A stretch of DNA of 64,000 nt from Luteibacter rhizovicinus (GTDB taxonomy: Bacteria > Pseudomonadota > Gammaproteobacteria > Xanthomonadales > Rhodanobacteraceae). A program made the position numbers and the translations under genes. The notes under the pieces are model-generated. The model saw only the letters and a program-made list of their open reading frames with translations. It did not search any database and was not told where the DNA came from. Positions 21,476 to 30,700 of the stretch are shown piece by piece (position 1 is the first letter of the stretch; the number at the start of each line of letters is the position of its first letter). Location: NCBI RefSeq assembly GCF_004342265.1, contig NZ_SMCS01000010.1, positions 1-64,000 on the forward strand. The letters are read 5' to 3'.

Positions 21476-22354
21476 ATGAACGATTTCTTCGCCTCCATCG
21501 GCTTCGAACATTTCTCGCAGAACCTTTCCCGGTACGGCATCAAGATCGGCATTGCGCTGCTCGTTGTCGTCGTCGGCTTCTGGTTCGCCGCACGTTTAGC
21601 CAATTTCAGTCGCCGCGCGCTCGAACGGGCCAGCGTCGACGTCACGCTCGCGCTTTTCCTGCGCAATATCATTTACGGCATCCTGATCGCCTTGCTGATC
21701 GTCCAGGCCATGGGTGTCGCGGGCATTCCCACCGCGCCCTTCGTCGCCGCGCTGGGCGCCGCTGGCCTGGCCATCGGCCTGGCACTAAACAGCTCCCTGT
21801 CCAATCTGGCCTGGGGCGTCCTGCTGATCCTGTTCCGTCCGTTCCGGGTAGGCGATTTCGTTCTCATCGGCGGCGTCGAAGGCACGGTCCAGAGCGTCAA
21901 CCTGATGCACACCTATCTCGTCATGCCCGATAACCGCGAGGCGGTCGTGCCGAATGCCAAGGTGGGCGGCGATGCCATCATCAACTACAACCGCCGTGGC
22001 ACCCGCCGCTTCGAGATCAAGGTCGGCATCGGCTACGGCGACGACATCGGCAAAGCCATGGACACCGTCCGCCAGCTCTTCGCCGCCGATCCGCGCATCC
22101 TCAAGGACCCGGCACCCGGTGTCTGGACCGAAGCCCTGGGCGACAGCGCCGTCAACCTCGTCATCCGCGGCTGGACCGCCACCGCGGACCTTTGGGAGAC
22201 CCAGACCAGCCTCCTGCGCAGCGTGAAAGAACACTTCGATGCCTCCGGCATCACCATTCCCTTCCCGCAGAGCGAGATCCGCGTGGTGAGCCAGCCAGGG
22301 CCCGCAGAGGCGTCCGCGCACCCGCTGATGCCCTCGCCGCAGGCCCCGAAATGA
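21476..22354 (+). CDS. Small-conductance mechanosensitive channel (MscS family)
   Basis: A 292-residue MscS-type channel that opens under membrane tension to release solutes. Three N-terminal membrane helices (about residues 20-42, 60-85 and 90-120) include a pore-lining helix rich in Gly/Ala (ALGAAGLAIGLALNSSLSN region). The cytoplasmic beta domain begins with FRPFRVGDFV, and the alpha/beta C-terminal domain follows. The size equals E. coli MscS. Start 21476 is chosen over in-frame upstream codons because those lie inside the REP element. Confidence 0.88.
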   Translation: MNDFFASIGFEHFSQNLSRYGIKIGIALLVVVVGFWFAARLANFSRRALERASVDVTLALFLRNIIYGILIALLIVQAMGVAGIPTAPFVAALGAAGLAIGLALNSSLSNLAWGVLLILFRPFRVGDFVLIGGVEGTVQSVNLMHTYLVMPDNREAVVPNAKVGGDAIINYNRRGTRRFEIKVGIGYGDDIGKAMDTVRQLFAADPRILKDPAPGVWTEALGDSAVNLVIRGWTATADLWETQTSLLRSVKEHFDASGITIPFPQSEIRVVSQPGPAEASAHPLMPSPQAPK

Positions 22355-22441
22355 GCCAAACAACCGTTTAAACCGTGGGAAATGTCTGAACAGGGATTAT
22401 GATTAGAGGGTTGCGCCGTCACAGGCGCCCCCCATTCCCCC

Positions 22442-22465
22442 GCCGACGGGTTCGTCAGCCCGTCG
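22442..22465 (+). promoter_or_regulatory. Leader hairpin just before aceF
   Basis: A perfect 8-bp stem (ccgacggg/cccgtcgg) with an 8-base loop sits 12 bp upstream of the aggagg ribosome binding site (22478-22483) of aceF. There is no T tract. It could be an mRNA stability or attenuation structure. Confidence 0.4.
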
Positions 22466-22486
22466 GTGCATGTTTCAGGAGGTTCC

Positions 22487-24166
22487 ATGGCCGACGTCAA
22501 AGAAGCGCTAGTTCCCGATATTGGCGGTAACGCCGTTCCCGTGATCGAAATCATGGTGAAGGTCGGCGACCGCGTCGAAAAAGACCAGAGTCTTGTCACG
22601 CTTGAGTCGGACAAGGCCACGATGGAAGTCCCCGCGCCGTTCGCGGGCACCATCAAGGAAGTGAAGGTGAAGGTCGGCGACGAGGTCAACGAAGGCTCGG
22701 TCATCGCCCTGGTGGAAGCCGACGGCGCTGCCGAGGCCAAGCCTGCCGCCGAAGCTCCGAAGGCCGAAGCCGCTGCGCCGGCCCCCGCGCCTGCCGCTGC
22801 TCCCGCGCCAGCCCCGGCCAAGGCCGCGGCGTCCGCCGACGGCACGAAGGAAGTGCGCGTTCCCGATATCGGCGGCAGCGCCGTTCCGGTCATCGAGATC
22901 ATGGTCAAGGTCGGCGACACCGTCGCCAAGGACCAGAGCCTGCTCACGCTGGAATCGGACAAGGCCACGATGGAAATTCCCGCGCCGTTCGCGGGTGTCG
23001 TGAAGGAACTGAAGGTCAAGGTCGGCGATGAAGTGTCCCAGGACGCGGTCATCGCCCTGATCGAAGCCGAAGGCGAGGCCGCTCCGGCCGCTCCGGCCGC
23101 TGCGCCTGCCGCCGCTCCGGCGCCGGCCGTTTCCGAAGCGCCGAAGCGCGTCGAAGCCGCTGCTCCGGCTCCGGCCCGCGCCTCCACCGATGCCGGTGGT
23201 CCGCGCACGCCGCCGGTGTCCTTCGACGCCAGCGTCGTCATGCCGGAACAGGTGCCGTATGCCAGCCCCGCCGTTCGTGCCTTCGCGCGCGAACTGGGTG
23301 TCGACGTGTCCCAGGTAAAGGGCACGGGTCGCGGCGGCCGTATCCAGCGCGACGACGTCGCCGGTTGGGTCAAGCATGCGCTTGCCTCGGGTGCGCGTCC
23401 GGTCGAGGGCGGCGCTATCGCCGTCGGCGGCGGACTCAACCTGCTGCCGTGGCCGAAGGTCGACTTCTCGAAGTTCGGTGAGATCGAAGAAAAACCGCTT
23501 TCGCGCATCCAGAAGATTTCCGGCGCCAACCTCGCGCGCAACTGGGCGATGATCCCGCACGTCACGCAGCACGACGAAGCGGACATCACCGAGCTCGAAG
23601 CCTTCCGCAAGAAGCTCGGCGAAGAAAACAAAGACCTCAAGGTCACGCCGCTGGTCTTCCAGATCAAGGCCGTGGTCGCCGCGCTGAAGAAATTCCCGCA
23701 GTTCAATGCGTCGCTGGATGTCACGGGCGAGAAGCTCACGCTCAAGAAATATTTCCACATCGGCATCGCCGTCGACACGCCGGACGGCCTCGTCGTCCCG
23801 GTCATCCGAGACGCCGACAAGAAGGGCCTGCTCGATCTCGCCGCCGAACTGGGCGAAATTTCGAAGAAGGCGCGCGACAAGAAGCTCACCGCCAACGACA
23901 TGTCCGGCGGCTGCTTCTCGATCTCGTCGCTCGGCGGCATCGGCGGCACGGCGTTCACGCCGATCGTCAATGCGCCGGAAGTCGCGATCCTCGGTGTATC
24001 GAAGGCGCAGATGAAGCCCGTCTGGAACGGCAAGGAATTCGCGCCGCGCCTGATGCTTCCGCTGTCGCTGTCTTACGACCATCGCGTCATCGATGGCGCG
24101 CTCGCCGCGCGTTTCGCCGTGTTCCTCGCCAACCAGCTCGGCGACATCCGTCGCCTGCTGCTCTGA
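22487..24166 (+). CDS. aceF: Pyruvate dehydrogenase E2, dihydrolipoyl acetyltransferase
   Basis: A 559-residue E2 core of pyruvate dehydrogenase, moving acetyl groups from lipoate to CoA. Two tandem lipoyl domains (about residues 5-80 and 125-200), each with the lipoylated Lys in ESDKATME, are joined by Ala/Pro-rich linkers. A peripheral subunit-binding domain (about 260-300; [13 protein letters not shown]) and the catalytic domain (about 325-559) with active-site DHRVIDGA near residue 530 follow. ATG 22487 has a perfect aggagg. No aceE is adjacent, so E1 must be encoded elsewhere. Confidence 0.95.
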   Translation: MADVKEALVPDIGGNAVPVIEIMVKVGDRVEKDQSLVTLESDKATMEVPAPFAGTIKEVKVKVGDEVNEGSVIALVEADGAAEAKPAAEAPKAEAAAPAPAPAAAPAPAPAKAAASADGTKEVRVPDIGGSAVPVIEIMVKVGDTVAKDQSLLTLESDKATMEIPAPFAGVVKELKVKVGDEVSQDAVIALIEAEGEAAPAAPAAAPAAAPAPAVSEAPKRVEAAAPAPARASTDAGGPRTPPVSFDASVVMPEQVPYASPAVRAFARELGVDVSQVKGTGRGGRIQRDDVAGWVKHALASGARPVEGGAIAVGGGLNLLPWPKVDFSKFGEIEEKPLSRIQKISGANLARNWAMIPHVTQHDEADITELEAFRKKLGEENKDLKVTPLVFQIKAVVAALKKFPQFNASLDVTGEKLTLKKYFHIGIAVDTPDGLVVPVIRDADKKGLLDLAAELGEISKKARDKKLTANDMSGGCFSISSLGGIGGTAFTPIVNAPEVAILGVSKAQMKPVWNGKEFAPRLMLPLSLSYDHRVIDGALAARFAVFLANQLGDIRRLLL

Positions 24167-24180
24167 TCGGGGAGATACAC

Positions 24181-25968
24181 ATGGCCAATACCATCGAACT
24201 GAAAGTCCCCGATCTCGGCGGCTCGCACGACGTGCCGGTCATCGAAATCCTGGTCAAGCCCGGCGACACCGTCATCAAGGAACAGAGCCTCATCACGCTC
24301 GAATCCGACAAGGCGACCATGGATATCCCTGCCAGCCAGGGCGGCGTCGTCACCGAGATCAAGATCAAGCTCGGCGACGAAGTGAACGAAGGCACCGTCA
24401 TCGCGCTCATCGAAGTAGCCGATGCCGTCGACACGGGTAAGCCGACCGGCGACAAGGTCGTCGGTCAGTCGAAGACGCCCGAGGCACCGAAGCCGGTATC
24501 GGCTCCTGCACCGGCCGCCGCGGCACCAAAGGCCGCTGGCGCATCGGGCCGTACCGCCGATATCGAATGCGAAATCGTCGTGCTGGGCTCCGGTCCGGGC
24601 GGCTATACGGCCGCGTTCCGCGCCGCCGATATCGGCATGGACGCTGTCCTCGTGGAACGTTACGAAACGCTCGGCGGCGTCTGCCTCAACGTGGGCTGCA
24701 TTCCGTCGAAGGCGTTGCTGCATGCATCCGCCGTCATCGAGGAAGCCGAAGCGATCTCCGCGCACGGCATCACCTTCGGCAAGCCGAAGATCGATCTGGA
24801 CAAGCTGCGCGAGTTCAAGACCAAGGTGGTCGGCAAGCTCACCGGCGGTCTCACCAGCATGGCCAAGCAGCGCAAGGTGCGTACGGTCACCGGCGTCGGC
24901 ATGTTCATTTCGCCGAACGAACTGGAAGTGACCACGTCCGAAGGCACGAAGCTCATTCGTTTCCAGAAGGCGATCATCGCCGCGGGTTCGCAGTCGGTAA
25001 AACTGCCGTCGTTCCCGTGGGACGACGAGCGCGTCATCGACTCGACCGGCGCGTTGGAACTGCGCGACGTGCCGAAGAAGCTGCTCGTCGTCGGCGGCGG
25101 CATCATCGGTCTGGAAATGGCCACGGTGTATGCGTCTCTCGGCGCCGAAGTCACCGTTGTCGAACTCGCCGACCAGCTCATGCCGGGCGCCGACCTCGAC
25201 CTCGTGAAACCGCTGCAGCAGCGAATCGCCAAGCGTTACAAAGGCATCCACCTCAAGACCAAGGTCGTCGCGGCCAAGGCCGAGAAGAAGGGCATCGTCG
25301 TCACGTTCGAAGGCGAGAGCATTCCGGAGACCACCGTATACGACCGCGTCCTCGTTTCCGTCGGCCGCTCGCCGAACGGCAACAAGGTCGGTGCGGACAA
25401 GGCCGGCGTCGAAGTCACCGATCGCGGCTTCATCCCCGTCGACAAGCAGATGCGCACGAACGTCCCGCACATCTTCGCCATCGGCGATCTCGTCGGTCAG
25501 CCGATGCTGGCGCATAAGGCGACGCACGAAGCGAAGGTCGCCGCCGAAGCGGCACACGGCGAGAAGAGCTTCTTCGACGCACGCGTGATCCCGTCGGTGG
25601 CATACACCGATCCGGAAATCGCCTGGGTCGGCGTCACCGAGCGCGAGGCAAAGGAAAAAGGCCTGAAGATCGGCGTGGGCAAATTCCCCTGGGCCGCATC
25701 CGGCCGCGCGATCGGCATCGACCGCACGGAAGGTTTCACCAAGCTCATCTTCGACGAAGCCACGCACCGCATCGTCGGCGCGGGTATCGTCGGCGTGCAC
25801 GCTGGCGACCTCATCAGCGAACTCGCACTCGCCATTGAAATGGGGGCGGAAGCCGGCGACATCGGCCGCACCGTCCACCCGCATCCGACCCTCGGCGAAT
25901 CGGTAGGCATGGCCGCCGAAGTGTACGAAGGCACGATCACCGATTTGTATATTCCGAAGAAGAAGTAA
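24181..25968 (+). CDS. lpdA: Dihydrolipoyl dehydrogenase (E3) with N-terminal lipoyl domain
   Basis: A 595-residue FAD/NAD flavoprotein that reoxidises dihydrolipoamide. An N-terminal lipoyl domain (about residues 1-80, ESDKATMD) is fused through an Ala/Pro linker to a normal E3. The E3 part has an FAD fingerprint (GSGPGGYTAAFRA near 138), the redox disulfide C168/C173 (CLNVGCIPSK), an NAD fingerprint (VVGGGIIGLEMA) and the C-terminal catalytic HPHPTLGES. The gene is 14 bp after aceF and clearly co-transcribed. Lipoyl-E3 fusions are known in Neisseria and other proteobacteria. The lipoyl domain would be modified by LipB/LipA. Confidence 0.94.
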   Translation: MANTIELKVPDLGGSHDVPVIEILVKPGDTVIKEQSLITLESDKATMDIPASQGGVVTEIKIKLGDEVNEGTVIALIEVADAVDTGKPTGDKVVGQSKTPEAPKPVSAPAPAAAAPKAAGASGRTADIECEIVVLGSGPGGYTAAFRAADIGMDAVLVERYETLGGVCLNVGCIPSKALLHASAVIEEAEAISAHGITFGKPKIDLDKLREFKTKVVGKLTGGLTSMAKQRKVRTVTGVGMFISPNELEVTTSEGTKLIRFQKAIIAAGSQSVKLPSFPWDDERVIDSTGALELRDVPKKLLVVGGGIIGLEMATVYASLGAEVTVVELADQLMPGADLDLVKPLQQRIAKRYKGIHLKTKVVAAKAEKKGIVVTFEGESIPETTVYDRVLVSVGRSPNGNKVGADKAGVEVTDRGFIPVDKQMRTNVPHIFAIGDLVGQPMLAHKATHEAKVAAEAAHGEKSFFDARVIPSVAYTDPEIAWVGVTEREAKEKGLKIGVGKFPWAASGRAIGIDRTEGFTKLIFDEATHRIVGAGIVGVHAGDLISELALAIEMGAEAGDIGRTVHPHPTLGESVGMAAEVYEGTITDLYIPKKK

Positions 25969-25973
25969 AAACA

Positions 25974-26002
25974 TCCGCGCGCTCCCGAGCGGAGCGCGCG
26001 GA
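25974..26002. terminator. Perfect 12-bp hairpin after lpdA
   Basis: tccgcgcgctcc and ggagcgcgcgga pair perfectly around a 5-base loop, starting 6 bp after the lpdA stop. No T tract follows on the plus strand, so this may be a processing or 3'-end-protecting structure rather than a classical terminator. Confidence 0.5.
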
Positions 26003-26021
26003 CACCACGTTGGCAGGAACC

Positions 26022-26064
26022 TTGTAGGAGCCCGCTTCGCGGGCGAAAGCCAACGAAGCGAAGA
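26022..26064 (+). repeat. REP element (GTAG family), upstream of the RAYT
   Basis: A direct copy with the canonical foot GTAG, the stem agcccgc/gcgggc and the conserved tail gaaagccaacgaagcgaag. It lies about 95 bp before the transposase start. Confidence 0.85.
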
Positions 26065-26159
26065 AGAGGGGCGCCCACTTAGAGCCGCGCTCCCCACCCT
26101 CGCCGACGACCGCCCAAGCAGCCTAGTCGCAAATTCTCGCGAGCTTCACTCTCTCGCAG

Positions 26160-26615
26160 ATGCATAATCCCCCCGGAAATTATTCGCTCCGTCGCGGACG
26201 CGTCTCCTGTGAAGGTCAGATCTACCTGATCACCGCCTGCACATGGGGTAGGGCGAATCTGTTCGCCAACTACCGAATAGCCCGTCTAGTTTCGAGGGTC
26301 TGTCATGCTGAAAAAACATGGCCAGATGCCACCTGCCTTGCATGGGTCGTGATGCCAGACCATTGGCATGGCCTGATCGAGCTTCACGAAGGCGATCTCT
26401 CCAAAGCGATCCGCCGATTCAAATCCCACGTCACGCGGGCTGTCCGCGCGACGGGACGGCGATATCCCGTATGGCAGAAGACCTTCCATGACTCGGCTTT
26501 GCGCCGCGATCGGGATGTTCGGCAGGCTGCACGCTATCTTGTTGCCAATCCGATAAGGGCGGGGCTGGTCGATCGTGTTGGTGACTACCCGTACTGGAAT
26601 GCTGTCTGGCTATGA
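26160..26615 (+). CDS. REP-associated tyrosine transposase (RAYT, Y1 HUH family)
   Basis: A 151-residue single-strand DNA transposase/nuclease of the TnpA-REP family. The HUH metal-binding motif is HWH (His68, His70 in MPDHWHGLIE). The catalytic tyrosine is most likely Tyr126 in ARYLVANPIRAGL, a signature region of RAYTs. RAYTs recognise and cut REP hairpins with a GTRG foot. This gene is flanked by GTAG-family REPs on both sides (26022-26064 and 26627-26669), the normal REP-RAYT-REP arrangement. Base use is less GC-rich than in neighbouring genes, suggesting acquisition. Full length and apparently intact. Confidence 0.9.
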   Translation: MHNPPGNYSLRRGRVSCEGQIYLITACTWGRANLFANYRIARLVSRVCHAEKTWPDATCLAWVVMPDHWHGLIELHEGDLSKAIRRFKSHVTRAVRATGRRYPVWQKTFHDSALRRDRDVRQAARYLVANPIRAGLVDRVGDYPYWNAVWL

Positions 26616-26626
26616 CGTTTTGCTGC

Positions 26627-26736
26627 TTCTACGTTCCATAGGCTTTCGCCCGCAAGCGGGCTCCTACAGGACGGCACCGCACGGCAGGCTCTTGTAGGAG
26701 CGCGCCTGCGCGCGAAAACCTACGAAGCGAAGAAGC
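26627..26736. repeat. REP elements downstream of the RAYT, one of each family
   Basis: An inverse GTAG-family REP (26627-26669, ggctttcgcccgcaagcggg then ctcctacagg) is followed by a direct copy at 26692-26736. The direct copy has a GTAG foot but the gcgcgcctgcgcgc stem of the other family, making it a hybrid of the two types. Confidence 0.8.
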
Positions 26737-26765
26737 CCCACCCCCATTTGTGGCATCGTAACCCC

Positions 26766-28094
26766 ATGCCCCCCACCGCCCCGACCCCGAGCCATTACCT
26801 CCGCCGCCTCGGCATCTGGGATGCCGCGATGATCGTTATCGGTGGCGTCATCGGCGCGGGCATTTTCCGCACGCCGGCCACCGTTGCCGAGCGCACGCAG
26901 TCCAGCGTCGCGCTGCTCGCCTTATGGGTGATCGGCGGACTGCTGACGCTTACCGGCGTCCTCTGCTACGCCGAACTCGGCGCGCGACGCCCGCAGGCGG
27001 GCGGCACATACGTCTATCTGCGCGAAGCATTTGGGCAACTGCCGGCTTTTCTCTTCGGCTGGACGATGGCGCTGATCAACTATCCGGGCAGCGTCGCCGC
27101 CGTCGCGACCACGTTTGCCGACTACGCATGCGCTGCGACAGGCCTCCCGGTCGAATGGGTCAAACCCCTCGCGGTCGGGGCCATCGTCTTCATCGTCGCA
27201 GTGAACCTCTTCGGCATCCGCGCTGGCGCACTGATGCAGAACGTCTTCACGTTGCTGAAGCTCGGCGCCGTGGCACTGCTGATCGTCGTGGGACTGGTGC
27301 TGGCGCGCGGTCACTACGGCATGGCCTTCGAACCGGGCCCCGCACATGTGAGCTCGGGAACCTTTATCGGCGCGTTGCTGCCGGTGCTCTTCGCTTATGG
27401 CGGATTTCACTACCTGAACGATCTTGCCGGCGAAGTCCGCGAACCGCAGCGCACGTTGCCCCGCGCGCTTGGCCTCGGCATGGGTAGCGTGGTCGTCTGC
27501 TACGTGCTGGTCAACTTCGCCTATCTGGCGGGCCTGGGTCACGCCGGCCTTGCGGCCAGCACAGCGCCCGCCGCCGAACTGATGCGCCGCATGTTCGGCG
27601 AACACGGCGCCACGGTCATCGCGGTCGGCATCGCCTGTTCCACCTTCGGTTACTGCAGCATCGCCATTGCCGGCGGCGCACGCGTACTCCAGGTAATGAG
27701 CGCCGACGGTATGTTCTTCCGTCCGATCGCACGCATCGAACCGCGCACGCGTGCGCCGCAGTTCGCGCTGGCGGCGCTTGGCCTGTGGGCGATTTTTCTG
27801 ATTCTTTCGGGAAGCTTCGGCGCCTTGCTCGATTTCACCACGGTGGGCGAATGGCTCTCGCACGCATTCGGTATCGCCACGATCTTCTGGTATCGCAGGA
27901 AACTCAAGAGCGAACCGTCGCCGTACCTGGTGCCGCTATACCCCGTGCTACCGATGATTTTCGTTGTCACGGTGCTTGGCGTCATCGTCGCCACCGCCAT
28001 CAACGATCCGCGTAACGCAGGCATGAGCCTGCTCGTCATCGCATTGGGCATTCCCGTTTACTACCTGTGGCGGCGTCGACTGCGCACAGTCTGA
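26766..28094 (+). CDS. APC-family amino acid permease
   Basis: A 442-residue inner-membrane amino acid/polyamine/organocation transporter with about twelve hydrophobic helices. The N terminus has the APC signature GGVIGAGIFRTPA at about residues 24-36, where the unwound substrate-binding segment of TM1 lies. The substrate cannot be assigned. ATG 26766 is chosen because the first residues before TM1 then have the usual length; a TTG at 26748 is less likely. The next gene starts 15 bp later. Confidence 0.82.
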   Translation: MPPTAPTPSHYLRRLGIWDAAMIVIGGVIGAGIFRTPATVAERTQSSVALLALWVIGGLLTLTGVLCYAELGARRPQAGGTYVYLREAFGQLPAFLFGWTMALINYPGSVAAVATTFADYACAATGLPVEWVKPLAVGAIVFIVAVNLFGIRAGALMQNVFTLLKLGAVALLIVVGLVLARGHYGMAFEPGPAHVSSGTFIGALLPVLFAYGGFHYLNDLAGEVREPQRTLPRALGLGMGSVVVCYVLVNFAYLAGLGHAGLAASTAPAAELMRRMFGEHGATVIAVGIACSTFGYCSIAIAGGARVLQVMSADGMFFRPIARIEPRTRAPQFALAALGLWAIFLILSGSFGALLDFTTVGEWLSHAFGIATIFWYRRKLKSEPSPYLVPLYPVLPMIFVVTVLGVIVATAINDPRNAGMSLLVIALGIPVYYLWRRRLRTV

Positions 28095-28109
28095 TCCCAC
28101 GGAATCATC

Positions 28110-30242
28110 ATGCGTCTATCGAAGTTTTTCTTTGTCGGTGCTTGTTTCGCCAACGCCTGTTGCCACGCCGCCGTTCCGCCACCGGGCGATACGGTCGTCG
28201 ATCTGGTCCATCCGGGCGCGTCGATCCGCATCGACGCCAGCGACGCTTCGCTCGACGGCAAAGTGCAGCACGCCGCCGACGGAAGCGAGCAGGTCGCCGC
28301 TACCTTCCGGCCTGCGGCAGCGCCGTCCCTTACCCTGAAGCCCACGTCGGGAACATGGGACTGGTCGGCGAAAGGCAGCGTGACGCTTCGCGTGCAGAAC
28401 GGTATGCCCTGGCCCGTGACCCTGATGGTCGACATCGCAGGGCAGGGCGATGCGCATCTGCGCACGACGGTGGGTATTCCGCCCGGGCCGCCGCAGACAC
28501 TGATCGTCCCGCTGGCGCCGACCTCTCCGCGTGCGTTCGGCATGCAGGTCGGGCCGCCGATGCCGTTTGGCGACGATGCGCACAAGCTGATCGTCGCGAC
28601 CTTCGTCGACGGTGGCATCGATACGCACGCCGTCACGTCGTTGCGTCTGTCGATGCCGCAGCCGGGGTCGCCGCAGACGCTGCTTTTCGGCAAGCTCGAC
28701 GCGGTAGCTGGCGACGCTGGCCTGAAAAGCGCGTACACCGCCATCGTCGATCGCTATGGTCAGTTCACGCGTGCCACGTGGCCCGAGAAAGTCGGTACGG
28801 ATGCCGAGCTGAAAGAACGCGCGAACGCCGCGCCCGCTGCCTCGGCCCGTGACGATCTCGATATCTATGGCGGCCGGAAAGACCTCGCCGGTCTGCAACG
28901 CACTGGCTGGTTCCACACGCAGAAACTTGGTGCCCGCTGGTATCTCGTCACGCCGGAAGGCCATGCATTCTTCTCGCTTGGCGTGAACGCGGTAAACGCT
29001 ACCGACGGCCGCACCTACGTGGAAGGCCGCGAGTACATGTTCACCGATACAAAGTGGACCGGAGAGGATCGCTTGGGCACCGGCGACAGTCGCAGCGACA
29101 AAGGTTCGCAGCGCGACAACGGCCTGAACCACGGGCGCTGGTGGGACATCTACGCCACGAACATCACGCGTACGCTGGGCGCGAACGGAGCATCGGCATG
29201 GCGCAAGCGCAGCATCGATCGCCTGCTCGCATGGCGATTCAATACGCTGGGCAACTGGAGCGATCCGGCGTTGGCGAAGGAAAAGCGCATCGCCTATACC
29301 GTGCCCATCCTCGTCCATGGCGATTACAACACCGTCGCCACCGGTTTCGATTACTGGGGCCGCATGCCCGACCCGTTCGATCCGCGTTTCGTGGCGGCGG
29401 TACGCGATGCCGTGACGCGAGCGACGCACGACGTGCGCTACGATCCCTGGTTGCTGGGTTACTTCGCCGACAACGAACTCGCATGGGCGGGCACGGGACC
29501 ACAAGGTCGCTGGGCGCTGGCTACCGGCACGCTGAAGCAGGGTCCGGATAGTCCGGCGAAGCAGGCGTTCATCGCCGCGCTGAAGAAAACCTATGGCGAC
29601 GACGCTGGCCGGTTCGCGCAGGCGTGGGGCTTGCCGTCGATGTCATGGAGCCAGCTCGCCGCAGCGAACTTCGTACCGCCCGATCCATCCGAGGCGCATC
29701 CCGCGGTCGCCGTCGACTACATCGCGTTTCTGAATCTCTACGCGGACACCTATTTCCAGACGGTTGCGCAAACGCTGAAGAAGGCCGATCCGCATCATCT
29801 GTTCCTCGGCGGTCGTTTAGCCGTCCGTACGCCGGAAGTGGAAGCGGCCAGTGCGAAGTGGAGCGACGTCACCAGCATCAATACGTATACGGATCTCCCC
29901 GAGCACGGTTTCGATATCGCGGCCTTCCGCAAGATGGACAAGCCCGTGATGATTACCGAGTTCCATTTCGGCTCGGCGGATCGGGGCCCGTTCGGCAATG
30001 GTGTAGCGGCCGTGGCGAATGAAGCCGAGCGCGGCAAAGCGTACGCCCGTTTCGTCGATTCGGCCGTGGCGTCGGGTGTCATCGTCGGCACGCACTGGTT
30101 CCAGTATGTGGATCAGCCCGTCACCGGAAGAATCCTCGACGGCGAGAACGCGCACATCGGGCTGGTAGGCATCACCGATATCCCGTTCGGGGAATTCACG
30201 AAGGCGGTGACGGAAGAAAACAAACGCGCGACAAGCCGCTAA
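28110..30242 (+). CDS. Secreted GH42/GH50-like glycoside hydrolase (agarase-like)
   Basis: A 710-residue exported protein. The signal peptide ends at about residue 21 (CCHAA). A beta-rich N-terminal region (about 25-230) precedes a TIM-barrel hydrolase domain (about 255-700). The clan GH-A catalytic pair is visible: the acid/base Glu after Asn in YFADNELAW (about residue 456) and the nucleophile Glu in ITEFHFG (about 616). The pattern resembles GH50 beta-agarases and GH42 beta-galactosidases. The exact substrate is not deducible, and agarase is a family label rather than a demonstrated function. It follows the permease by 15 bp. Confidence 0.7.
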   Translation: MRLSKFFFVGACFANACCHAAVPPPGDTVVDLVHPGASIRIDASDASLDGKVQHAADGSEQVAATFRPAAAPSLTLKPTSGTWDWSAKGSVTLRVQNGMPWPVTLMVDIAGQGDAHLRTTVGIPPGPPQTLIVPLAPTSPRAFGMQVGPPMPFGDDAHKLIVATFVDGGIDTHAVTSLRLSMPQPGSPQTLLFGKLDAVAGDAGLKSAYTAIVDRYGQFTRATWPEKVGTDAELKERANAAPAASARDDLDIYGGRKDLAGLQRTGWFHTQKLGARWYLVTPEGHAFFSLGVNAVNATDGRTYVEGREYMFTDTKWTGEDRLGTGDSRSDKGSQRDNGLNHGRWWDIYATNITRTLGANGASAWRKRSIDRLLAWRFNTLGNWSDPALAKEKRIAYTVPILVHGDYNTVATGFDYWGRMPDPFDPRFVAAVRDAVTRATHDVRYDPWLLGYFADNELAWAGTGPQGRWALATGTLKQGPDSPAKQAFIAALKKTYGDDAGRFAQAWGLPSMSWSQLAAANFVPPDPSEAHPAVAVDYIAFLNLYADTYFQTVAQTLKKADPHHLFLGGRLAVRTPEVEAASAKWSDVTSINTYTDLPEHGFDIAAFRKMDKPVMITEFHFGSADRGPFGNGVAAVANEAERGKAYARFVDSAVASGVIVGTHWFQYVDQPVTGRILDGENAHIGLVGITDIPFGEFTKAVTEENKRATSR

Positions 30243-30249
30243 AACTGTA

Positions 30250-30389
30250 TGTAGGAGCCCGCTTGCGGGCGAAAGCCAACGAAGCGGAGTCGCCATGCGT
30301 AACATTCGCAGCCCGTAGATCGGGCTCGCGGAGGTGAGCATCCGTCTTCCTCACCCCGTTGGCTTTCGCCCGCAAGCGGGCTCCTACAC
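30250..30389. repeat. Composite REP/BIME element (GTAG family)
   Basis: A direct GTAG-type REP (gtaggagcccgcttgcgggc) and its inverse copy (gcccgcaagcgggctcctac) flank a centre with its own hairpin, gcagcccg against cgggctcgcg. It is the same architecture as the GTGG composites, in the gap between two convergent genes. Confidence 0.85.
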
Positions 30390-30404
30390 AGAGCGGGCGA
30401 GTTC

Positions 30405-30602
30405 TCAGCCAGCGCAAACCTTCGCCGGTTCCCTCACCGCCTGCCTGCCCGCATCCTGACGAAACGCCCGCCGGCCGAACGCAAACGCGATCGGCTCGGC
30501 CACCCCGATAGCGGTACTGGCAAGCACGCTCTGGTTCACCGCGTAACTCATGGAAAACGCGATGCTGAAATGCGTCGCGGCGTATTTGATCGCCCGGGCC
30601 AT
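30405..30602 (-). CDS. DUF2061-like small membrane protein
   Basis: A 65-residue protein with two short hydrophobic stretches (about residues 10-20 and 25-42). The arrangement (IKYAATHF, then TAIGVAEPIAF) is reminiscent of the DUF2061 family of predicted small membrane proteins. The start at 30602 has gaggg upstream. Met at 30632 would add ten residues and is possible. The function is unknown. Confidence 0.55.
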   Translation of the reverse strand: MARAIKYAATHFSIAFSMSYAVNQSVLASTAIGVAEPIAFAFGRRAFRQDAGRQAVREPAKVCAG

Positions 30603-30700
30603 GTCGGCGCCCTCATTGAGAATGACTCTCATTATGGGGGCGCACTGGCCAGAGTCCAACGCATAGTCTCAATCGCCCCGATAGGGCGACCGAATGGCGT

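Noticed and set aside
22033-24166. Long antisense frames over aceF
   Set aside because: Low-complexity Ser/Ala/Gly products mirror the Ala/Pro linkers and lipoyl domains of aceF; no start signals.
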